A model generated the notes under the pieces. It did no database searches, had not been told where the DNA came from, and saw nothing but the letters and a program-made list of their open reading frames with translations. A DNA stretch of 64,000 nt from Pratylenchus scribneri (Eukaryota > Nematoda > Chromadorea > Rhabditida > Pratylenchidae): contig JAQSEB010000004.1 of assembly GCA_030063045.1 (NCBI GenBank), positions 558,001-622,000 of the forward strand, in the 5' to 3' direction. Both the position numbers and the translations under genes were made by a program. Numbering within the stretch: the first letter of the stretch is position 1; each line of letters starts with the position of its first letter. This document shows positions 48,701 through 60,700 of this stretch, piece after piece.

Positions 48701-51700
48701 TCCTTTGGTTGGAGCAATTGCGGAATTGAAATCGCCGGTCGTGTCCCGGGCAGTGGTTTTGCTGGAATGCATAAATTTTGTGCAAAGATGCAATCGAGGG
48801 GATTGGCCAGATTGGATTCGAAGGTGGCTAGCACCCAATTATTATAAATTCATTCGATTAAATTCAGTGGAATGTCATACCCCGGTGGACGAACATTTGG
48901 CAATTCATTAATTGGCCAACAAACACCAATTCATCCACAAAATTCGATTCGAATTGGAAGCGGTGGAGCAGGTGGCGGTGCTTCCCGCCGAACAGCCCTC
49001 CTTCAACGGGCACTTGGTCGTGCCTTTTATGGATGGGCCACACAATTGGGCATTCGACTGCAACGGCAAATTGATTTGGAGGAAAAAGGGGGAATGGACA
49101 GAAGACAGCTGAAATTATTCGATGAATTGGAGGACTTTTTGGACGATGGAACAGTGAATAATGAAAAATGCGATGCATTCCCGGTGGCATTGCAATTGAT
49201 GGTTTGCGCATTGTTGCATCAAATCACCGCATTTTTACGTGAAACCTTCCAAACACTTCCCCGAACTCGCCAACTCTCACAAAAGACAACTGGGGCCGCA
49301 TCGACGGGATGGGAAAGATTACAGGTTTGAATTGGGAGAAGGAGCAAAATTTGAATTATAGGAGCTTTTTAAGTACTTTATTCTTTTGTTCTAGTTCAAC
49401 GACATGATAGCCAATTTTGGAAGGTAATATACCATTTTAAAGCCCAAAGTCTCCTCTACAAAGTGGCTAATTTAAATCTTATGAATTTCAACATAGAAAT
49501 AATTTACATTACATGCCTTTGATTATAAATATACTCGAATTTTAAGGAAAAGCCACTTTTCCTATAAGATATTAAGTTTTTTTTCAAAATTAATTAAGCC
49601 ACTTTTTAGAGGATTTTTAGAGCTTTTAAATGGCATATTGCCTTCCTAAATTAATCGCTTCCTTGTTGAGCTATGACCAAAATAACAGCCAAAGTATTGA
49701 AATATAACTCTACTGAAGTATCTATCCTTTATCGAAATTTATAGAAAGGGAAAACCACCTTTTATTCCAGTCCCATCGTCGTTGGTCAATTCTTTCGAAC
49801 ACATTCAATCCTCAAACTCAAATGCAACAAATTGCCCAACAACAGCAGCCACTGGCCACCGGCTCAATCCATTCCATCAATGAATTGCATCCGGAAAGAC
49901 GGATTAGCCCACCGCGGATGAGGAGAATTCCCCAAGGGGATCCCATGATTTGATCAGCGAAGATCAACAGCCATTGGCTGGTGGCATTTTGGATAAAAGT
50001 GGAAAAGGTGGGTGCCAAAATGTGGATGAAAAAAACATTGATTTGCGAGTTGCGATTGCGCTTGGAATTTTGGTTTATTCAGGCTCACCAATCAATTATT
50101 TAATTTTTATATTTGTTTTTGGCATTGGCACACATTCTCCCTTAGTTTTTATATCCCATTGCTTAATTCACCCATCTTTAATAATAAATTCCCTCTTATC
50201 TAAATCTCTGGCCACATCAGAATGTTTGGGCCCTGTTCCCTCAACCTCCTCCTCCCTCACATCCACTATTCGCCGTTTTGCCTCCCGGACTCGCCTCTTC
50301 TCCTCATCTCGAATGGAATATACGCCACTGGCCCAAAATGAGGATGCCATCGATGTGGAAGATCAAAATAATAATAATCATTATTTTGGCCAAGGAATAA
50401 TGGATGAGGAAAGGCCGTTGGTCGAGAAATCCTCAATCCGGAGTGCATCACGACAAAATGGGGGCAGTGGCAGAAGTCGATCAGGTCCTAAGGAAGGAAT
50501 CAAGGAGGCACACTTTCATTTTGGCACACTATTTCTTTCTTTCTATTCTTCCTATTCTTTCCTTTCTTCCTTTACCGTATCCAACTTTTGCCATATTTTT
50601 GTTGCTTTCAAAATTTGCAGATTTCCAATTTATTTTGCTTTTTCCCTTTAATTTTTCATTAATTTGCTTCCTAAGTTCTAAAATATTGAAAATTTTATTT
50701 CCTAATTTTCAGTTCGTCGACTTGCCCAAGGCCGTCAAAGATTGTTGAAGAGGAATTCGCCTTCCGCCACAGTAAGCGGTGGTGGCACTTTGCCAACACC
50801 GCCTTCCTCTGCCGACCCAATTGGTGGCCTCCATAATCGATCATTTCGAGAATCAATTCGGTACGTTAATTATCCTATACACGAAATTCCGAAACAGGAC
50901 ATTTCAGTGCCTAGTAGGCTTTCCTTTTGGTCATAGCTTCACAAGGATTTAAGATGGCAATATGCCATCGAAAGCTCTAAATGTTCTTTGAAAAGTAGCA
51001 AAGTGGCATTCTAATTTTTTTTTGTAAAATATTGTTTAGAAAAAGCAGCTTTTCTTTAAAAAACCAGTAGCTTACATTTAAAAGAATGTAACATTATTTA
51101 AATCTGATTTCACAAAATTAAATTTAAACCAAATTGTAGAGGAAACTTAAACTTTTAAAATGACATATTGCTTTCCAAATTTGGTTAATTCCTCAATGAT
51201 ATATGGGCCAAAAACTTATGCGAATACTTAATCGGTACGGTAGTGCATATTTGTGCTTTGTGTTTCCCTCGATTTACGACAAAAGGGGTACCGTATTCTC
51301 TCTTTAATGGCAGCGAGGGAAAATGTGTGTTCTCTTGATTTGATTGAAGGAAAAATTTATGTTCCCTCGATTTACAACAAGGAAGGACTGATTGTGATTT
51401 GTGATATGACATTGAGAGAGAGAGTGCCTGCGTTTAATTTTAGACCCATATCTAAGCGAGGCATTAACCAATTTAAGAAGGCGATATATTATTCGAAAGC
51501 GCAAAATGTCATCTACGAATATATTTTATTTAGTTTTATGAAATTCAACTTTTAAATAAAACTAAAAATATAATAATCCAAATTTTTGAGGAAAAGATGC
51601 TTATCCTTAAATGTTTTTAGTTTTCAAAAAATTAAAATAGTTGGTAGTTGGTATTGAAACATCTTCTACTGTCCCTTCAATACCATCTGCCTAATATTCA

Positions 51701-54700
51701 TCGTTGAATTTAGAATCCGGAAAATTTCCAAATCCACTGGGCCGGCATCTTCATCGACCACCGCTGCTCCAAATGAATTTGTGGAAAATTTGGAGGCCAC
51801 AACCGAATCTTCTGCTGTACCCAGCGAATCTGGTAGTTCTCAATTTATAATTTGCTTTTGCCGAATTCCCTTTCGATCAACAAAAAATTATTCCCCTATC
51901 CTTCGCTTTCTAATCCGCTTTAAATTCGCCCAAAGTTCCGCTGATGCGTCGAGCCACCACCGATGCCGCCCCAGTTGAGCCCACTCCCCAACGGGTGGTT
52001 TCCTTTGTACAACGTCGACGTCGAACAACTTCCTTCAAAACACGTGTCAGTCGATCATTGATTCCCCGACATTCAATGCGGGGTCGAATGTCCGTTGATC
52101 AACAGGATTTGGAGGCTGGAGACGATGATGGACTAGACGGTCAAAAGCAGGCAATTACACCAACACCAACTTTGGCCAGTCAAGGATCGCCTCGATCCCC
52201 AATCTTCATGCTTTCTATCGCAAAACAAGGTAGGCGATGTCGCTTTGCTTTTTCCGCTTTTTGGCAGCAATTTCCCTTACAAATTTCTGTCCGTTTTTAA
52301 TTTCTTTTATTATTTTTTTCATATCCCCAATTTTTCATCTTTCAGCAAATCCTGGTTCACGCCTTAGACCCAATTTTGAGCAACAATCGATGCCTTCGCC
52401 CGAAAGACTTTCGAGCAGTACGGGCAATTCTCTTCAACAATTCCAATTTGAACAACAAGTGGACGAGGAAGATGAGGAGGAAATGCTCCGAAATATGCCG
52501 TGGTTAAAGGTAAAAATCTTAAATTTAAGTGTAGCTAGGTAAGAATAAATCCGCCTGATTTAATTTCGCCTGCTTCTTAGGAGTAATTCCGCCAGTTTAA
52601 ATTCAGCCTATTTGCCCCAAAATAATTCCGCCTGTTTTATTTGCCCCAAAATAATTCCGCCTGTTTTATTTGCCCCAAAATAATTCCGCCTGTTTTATTT
52701 GCACCAAACATAATTCCGCCTGTTTTATTTGCACCAAACATAATTCCGCCTGTTTTATTTGCCCCAAACATAATTCCGCCTGTTTTATTTGCCCCAAACA
52801 TAATTCCGCCTGTTTTATTTGCCCCAAACATAATTCCGCCTGTTTTATTTGCCCCAAACATAATTCCGCCTGTTTTATTTGCCCCAAACATAATTCCGCC
52901 TGTTTTATTTGCCCCAAACATAATTCCGCCTGTTTTATTTGCCCCAAACATAATTCCGCCTGTTTTATTTGCCCCAAAATAATTCCGCCTGTTTTATTTG
53001 CACCAAACATAATTCCGCCTGTTTTATTTGCACCAAAATAATTCCGCCTGTTTTATTTGCCCCAAAATAATTCCGCCTGTTTTATTTGCCCCAAAATAAT
53101 TCCGCCTGTTTTATTTGCACCAAACATAATTCCGCCTGTTTTATTTGCACCAAAATAATTCCGCCTGTTTTATTTGCACCAAACATAATTCCGCCTGTTT
53201 TATTTGCACCAAAATAATTCCGCCTGTTTTATTTGCACCAAACATAATTCCGCCTGTTTTATTTGCACCAAAATAATTCCGCCTGTTTTATTTGCACCAA
53301 ACATAATTCCGCCTGTTTTATTTGCACCAAAATAATTCCGCCTGTTTTATTTGCACCAAACATAATTCCGCCTGTTTTATTTGCACCAAAATAATTCCGC
53401 CTGTTTTATTTGCACCAAACATAATTCCGCCTGTTTTATTTGCCCCAAAATAATTCCGCCTGTTTTATTTGCACCAAACATAATTCCGCCTGTTTTATTT
53501 GCACCAAAATAATTCCGCCTGTTTTATTTGCCCCAAAATAATTCCGCCTGTTTTATTTGCACTAAAATAATTCCGCCTCTTTTATTTGACCCAATTTAAT
53601 TCCTACTATTTAGTTAGATTAATTCCGACTTTTCTTAGATTAATTCTATGTGTTTTAATTTCGTCTGGTTATTTAAAAATAATTCCACATTTTTTGATTC
53701 TCCTGTCCAATAACAATAATTTATTTAGACACTGATGGAATTCAGCCAAATATATGATTTCAACTGTCGCCATGAGCATTTTTGCACAAAATGGTGTTTC
53801 GAAAGGATTTATAGGTTTTTCTGATTAAAAAATGAATAATCCTTTCAATTATCCATAAAGACAATCGCATCGTTTGTTGGAGGCATTATTGGTCATTTAT
53901 GGGCAAATTTCGCCGGAAAAGAGGGTCGATCGGCGCCAACAATTCATTGAACGTTGGCAAAATAGTCAAAATGAAGCAGCAAAAGTCAAAACACTCCAGT
54001 TTTATTATATTCAAATTAAATTTTAAGAAGCGGCATTCTTCGAATCCGCCACGTCGAGAAAGTGCCAACATTCGGCAAAGTGGCGTTGATCGAATGCCAT
54101 TGGCTTTGAGGGGATTGATCATTGAAAAACTCAGCGAAATTGAGGAGAACCGAGGCAAAAAGGCGGAAGAAGGGGACAATATCGCGATTGAGGCAAAAGA
54201 ACTCAAAGCACCCCGTCCCCCGGCAATTGTGAATGTTTTTTTTTTACGTGTCAATTTGCTGGACTTGGTCCATTCTCCATTGTCCGCATTGCTAAAGGGC
54301 ATTGTTTTGATGAAAAATGAACAATTGATTCCGGCCATTCCAATTGCCTGGGCCCTGCTCAATCGAATTGATGATGTCAATTTGACGGCTACTGCCGGTG
54401 GAAAATATTTTTCCCCCGAGGGGATAATTCTATCATTTTTAGCCGCCCTTTTCATTTGTTGTGCTGTGAAATGTCCACAAGAATGCACTGCCTTGGTCAA
54501 TGCCGAACTTTCCTCCGCCGATCCCAGTGTTCGAACTGGGGCCGTCCGCCGATTTTACATCCTTTGGCGTCAACGTTTCCATGTTTGGCTGAAAATGGAA
54601 GAAGGCGCTCAACTCATTTTCAAGGCACAAATTTTCATACAAAAATCAACATTTCATTTCATTAATTTAGGTTCCCCCGCCAAGCATCGATTTCACCCTT

Positions 54701-57700
54701 CCATCGCCCTCAATTGGCCAAAGCCAAATGCCAATTGTGGATCCGCCTTGGATGCCACCAGTGAAAACAAAAGTTGAGGAATTGTCCCTAAAAGAGGAGG
54801 AACAATCGACCAGTCAAACAATAATGACAATGACCAGGACACGGCGAAAACAGAAGCAAGAAATGGTACGAAAGGCGGTGAAGAAGGCTGAGGAAAGGCA
54901 ACGAGAATTGGTTGGTATTTTGAATAAATTTTGCATTGAAAATATTATTTAAGCGCGAACAATTCCCTTTGAGGGCAACGGCTGTTGTTCAACAAGTAAA
55001 TTAATTTTTTGTAAATTTTTAAACTTTCGATTTTTCAGGCAGCCTATGAGCCGGCACTTTTTCAGCATCAATTGATGGTAGATGGAGCTCAAGGCGGCGA
55101 GGATTCAGCCCTGTCCGAACCCGTCCCACGCCAAATGATCATCCCAGTCGCCCAACCACTTTTTCCCTCCTCTTTGCTCAGTGTTGTGCCATCCATTGTT
55201 GAATTACTTGATGATCCCCAAGTGGACAATAATGGAATGACTGGTCTACATTCTGAATAATTTGGCCTTAAAAATTGTTCATTTTAGTGAGTGAAACGTG
55301 CAGAAATGTTATTTGGAATTGTCTGGTCGAGGATTCGGCCCTTTCCCTTCGCCATTTTTTCGAAAAGTTTACCAATCGGGGCAAGCAGGTGATCACAGCC
55401 CTTAAATTGTCTTACACATCCGGTCATTCATTTTAGGAACAAATGATTGCCCTTCTCCGCCGTTTAGTCCTCACTTTTCGACCACTGCCCTCCCAATCGG
55501 CGCACACAATTTGCAATGCCCTTTTGGGTTTAGTCATGTTTTATGTGCGAACTCCGGGCGAAGGCACCGATCGGTCATTGGCATTGGCATTGAGTTTATG
55601 TTGGTTGGTGATGCCATTTGTACAAGGCCTTTATTTTAAAGTAAACAATATTAAACCAATTTTATTAATTCAATTTTCCATTTTAGGACCTTAAACAAAC
55701 ATTGAAAAAGGAACAATGCGATCAGGCCATAATGATCACGGCGAATGTTCCAGGTGCCAAAAAGGTAGTAAAATAATAAATTAATTAAATTAATTTTTCT
55801 CATTTTTAAAGGTGATTGTCCATGGTCCCGATTCGCATCAAGGCGGAATTCCCACTCAATTCCCCGTGCTTGAGGACACTTTATTCCAACATTTATTGGC
55901 CGATTCCATTGAATTTTACAATATTGATCAGGCGGAAGCAGAAAATTATTTCCTCTATGATCCAAAAACATTTGTGCTCCACAATCCGAGTGCATTTGTT
56001 CGGTGAATTCCCGCATTCAAATTCCATCAAAATTACTTTCATTTTTAAGTGATTTTTATTTCTTCCATCGTTCATTCTATCCCCAACTCCAATTGGTCCG
56101 TCTCGACCCTCAATTGGCCCAACAACGCATTCGAGAGCATGCATTTCAGCAAAAAATAATCGAAACTGGCAAAGTTCTCCTTACCCACAATGCCCTTCGA
56201 TTTTCACCGGAGGCGGTTGTTCCCCAGCGCATTTTCTTCCTTCACGATGAATTCACTCATTTGCCATCATTTCCACGAAGGGCCGTAGAATCCTGTTTTG
56301 GAATGTACCAGGGAAAGGGAGGCGATGAGCTGCAAACAATGGATGCGCTACACAAATTTGCTTGGAGCAAATTGATGGGAAATATGTTCGAAAAGATGGA
56401 AAATGTTTTCATGTTCGGCGATTTGCATTTATTCATCAATGTGATCAACGGGGTTATGGTTAGTAATGGCTTATTGAATAGTTGTGTTTTTCCCCATTTT
56501 TTCCAAAAATTTGAATCCAAATATAGCATTAGTTTTTCAATAATTAATTGCCAGAACCATTAATGGTTCATAAACCGGTTTCGAAAAATCCAAAACTTAG
56601 AATTATCAGACAAATTAAAATTCAGTCGATGTATCTCAATGAGCTGGCCATGAATCTGCCTTTTATTTCCCATTAAACCCAAAATTTAAAAAGTTATGGC
56701 CTTTTAAAATTTATAAGATACTTAAATGACCTGCGTGAAAAAAAAATGGCCATAAGTTTTCAATTTTTAAGTTTTATAGGAAACAAAAGACAGATTCATG
56801 ATCAACTCATAGAGATGCGTCGAATGAACTTTAATTTTTCTGATATTTTAAGCTTTGGATTTTTCGAAACCGGTTTATGATTTATGAACCATTAATTATT
56901 AATGGTTCTGGAAAATTAATTATTGACAAATGCTATATTCGGATTCCTCCCCACCCATCATTAAAAACCCATAAATAGTACATGTCATTAACGAAAAATA
57001 AATTTTTAAAAAAAATTTTTTGGAAAAGATGGTGGAGACAAACTCCATTATTACAATAATGGCTTAATTATAAATAATATTGTCCTCTTCAGATTATTCA
57101 TTGTGAGGATGTGCTCATTTTGAGGCGTAAATTAAATTCTAAAAATATTTGCATTTATTGTCCTATTTTCAGGCTGCATGGCTGCCTATCTTTCCATGAG
57201 CATTCATTTTCAATCACTTTTTGCCTCCCAGGGTTTCTTCCTCATTATGCCCACCATTTTGCGTTGCTACAGTCAACGGCAACCGAATCGGCTGTTCACC
57301 CAAGTTGTCGAATTTGTGTAAGTTTTAATAGGGGAGTATTCAGTAAATTCTCCTTTCGACCACTTAATTTACAGTTGTAAACAATTCTACATTCTGCATC
57401 GAAAGCCATTTCTCCTCCAAATGTTCGGATCAATTGCGGACATTTTGGACCAAAATGATTGCGATTTGGAGGCGAGCCCAATGCGGGTTAAGGCCAAATA
57501 TCTCTTCGCCTTGCTTTTGGCCATGGAAAGAACAATGGAACCATTGGATCAGCTGGACATTTTATCACTTTTGCCCTATTCTAAACCTCTCCAAGCATTG
57601 GATCTTTGCTATCGAGGTGAATTTTGGGATCAAGTTTTTTCGAAAATTTTTTGATATTTTTGAAATTTTTAAATTTTTATTTTGAATTTTTTTATATTTT

Positions 57701-60700
57701 TTGAAATATTTTTGAATTTTTTTGATTTTTGATTTTGAAATTTTTTTGATTTTTATAAATTTTTTAGATTTTTTGAAATTTTTTAAATATTTTTTGAAAA
57801 TTGAATTCATTTGATCCTCTTTTCCCCATAATAGATGAGCCGAATACATTCACAATTTTGACCGATGCCATGGCCAGTTGTGTGTAAGTCACAATAAATA
57901 AAATAAATATTCGATGAATTCCCTCTAGAACAATTTGTGCATTTGCACCGGAATCACGTCGAAGTCATCAAATGTTGCTTTGCATCCAATCAATGATTCC
58001 ACATTTGCTCCAATTCATGGAGGAGGAAACCCAAAACCAGTCCAATTCCATGGCAGCCCTCAAACATGAAATGACCGCATTTTATACACTCAGCGTGGAA
58101 ATGCGTGCCCTCGTGAACAGTTGCGATATTTTGGCCCGAGGTCCAACCCGTTCGTTCGATTTCCTCCCGGTTGGCTCATCTGCAGCCGCTGCAGCTGTCC
58201 ATGAATATTCCTCCCGTGGTCGTTCTTTTCTGGGCGCCGAAAGGGCCGATTCCCCGCAATTCTTTGACCCCCCAACCATCGTTGACGATGATCCAAGTCG
58301 ACAACAGCCTACCGGACAAAGTCATTCTTCGGCTGGTGCCGGCAATCGTACAGTAGAGAAGAAAATCACATCAGCTGGATGGGCAGATGGGACTGCGGCA
58401 GCGGACATTGAATTCCAAAAGGAACAATTCAGAGGGCCACGGGATGCGTGAGTGATTTAATATTAAACACAGCTTGGTCTTTTTTAAAATGATTTTAGTC
58501 TGCTCACCCTTTGCTCCCTCTTCATTCGATGTGGTTCAATCCGCCTGAAAGAATTGACCAAATTGGCAGCCAATTTTGACCACAATCGAATGCCCGAATT
58601 GTTGGATCATAAATGCCACGTTAAATTGTTGGAAATTGCCGTTTCCCTTCTCAAATTGGCCCCTTATGATGCGAATACGCTGGCTTGCCTCGGATTGCGC
58701 CAATATTTTGCGCACATTTTGCCAATTGTCGATTGGTCCGTCGAAACAAATCGGTGGGTCACTCAATCCTCCCCAATTTATATTGTTGTTCATTAATAGT
58801 TCGGCCATCAATGTAATTCTTCGTCGATTGGACAAAACAATTGCAAAAATAGCCAAAAGGCCATCCACCCGAAGGCGTGCCAATTGGAATGCAGTGAGCT
58901 GTTGGCTTTCGGGCCTTCACCAAACTTTGGTCCATTCTCCCTACATTGCACATTTGCATTCACTCAAAGTGATTCTTCCCAAAAGTTCAACTTTATTTTC
59001 CCCAATTTTCAAGACTATTACTTTGCTTTGTCTTCGCCTCAGTCTCGGTGATACTTTGGGCCCATCGGAAGAGTCAACTGGGCCCCAACAACCACACATC
59101 TCCACTCCGGTCATTCCCCATACCGTCTTGAGTGCGCACATTCCGCCTCCTTCATTCTGCTCGATAGTCCTCAAATTGGCCTCATTTCTGATGAGTTCTC
59201 TTGGACAAGTTCATTTTACATCCAAAATAATCCATCTAAATCCAAATTTCCCACAATTCTTACAGTCGGCCTTTTCTCTTGAACTAATTTGCACATCGGA
59301 TTGTCTTGGCCCTCTGGCTGAACGTCCTGAAGCACTTTTGTGCCAATTCCTCATTCCAATGTTCCTTCGAGTGGCAATTAGTGCAAAGGGTTCATCATGG
59401 GGAAATTTTTTAAATTTTTATTTTATTTTAGAATCGCCCCAATTTCAAGCAAAGGATTTGAATTTTTGCCTAATTCTTCTCCAAAATTGGATTTGTCCTC
59501 CTCTTGCCGCCAAACAAAGTGTGGTGCCGGCAGTTAGTGGAAGCAGTTTGGCCACTTCCTTGATTCGGGACACAGCTGGTCGACAAGGCTCTGTTTCGGT
59601 TGGTAAAATTGAGGGAAATTAAAGATCAAATTAAATTTGTCAAAATTAGTTTTAAACCGGAATTTTCGAAAAATCTAGTTTTCAATTTAAAAAAAATGAT
59701 TTTTCGGTTTCAATTTCTTCTATATTCATTTTCTCATATTTTCATATTCTTATATTTTCATATTCTCATAAATCATAATATTCTCATATTTTTATATTTT
59801 AATATTTTTATATTTTCATATTTTTATATTTTCATATTTTTATATTTTCATATTTTCATATTTTTATATTTTTATATTTTCAATATTTTTATATTTTCAT
59901 ATTTTTATATTTTCATATTTTCAATATTTTTATATTTTCAATATTTTTATATTTTCATATTTTCATATTTTCATATTTTTATATTTTCAATATTTTTATA
60001 TTTTCATATTTTCATATAATCATATTTTCATATTTTCAATATTTTTATATTTTCATATTTTTATATTTTCAATATTTTTATATTTTCATATTTTCATATT
60101 TTTATATTTTCAATATTTTTATATTTTCATATTTTTATATTTTCAATATTTTTATATTTTCATATTTTCATATTCTTATATTTTCATATTCTTATATTTT
60201 CATATTTTCATATTTTTATATTTTCAATATTTTTATATTTTCATATTTTTATATTTTTATATTTTCAATATTTTTATATTTTCAATATTTTTATATTTTC
60301 ATATTTTTATATTTTCAATATTTTTATATTTTCATATTTTCATTTTTTTATATTTTCATATTTTCATATTTTTATATTTTCAATATTTTTATATTTTCAT
60401 ATTTTCATATTCTTATATTTTCATATTTTCATATTTTTATATTTTCAATATTTTTATATTTTCATATTTTCATATTTTTATATTTTCAATATTTTTATAT
60501 TTTCATATTTTCATATTTTTATATTTTCAATATTTTTATATTTTCAATATTTTTATATTTTCATATTTTTCATATACTCATATTTTCATATTTTCAATTT
60601 TATATTTTCATATACTCTATTTTCATATTTTCATATTCTCATATTCTCATATTTTCATATTTTTATATTTTCAATATTTTTATATTTTCATATACTCATA

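Noticed and set aside
49785..49936. Gln-rich coding stretch continuing the unc-80 exon at 49771
   Set aside because: It runs into a stop at 49951. Splicing from 49785 to 49936 (GT-AG, phase 2) restores the downstream frame, so I treat it as an intron, with some doubt.
52637..53041. Long open frames on both strands encoding MFGANKTGGI-type repeats
   Set aside because: They lie wholly in the 29-30-bp array inside an unc-80 intron. Open frames on both strands follow from a 30-bp period without stops, not from coding.
59600..60019. Open frame rich in Phe/Ile/Tyr after the SVSV exon
   Set aside because: Low-complexity AT repeat. The family sequence requires splicing at 59599 to the exon at 61671.
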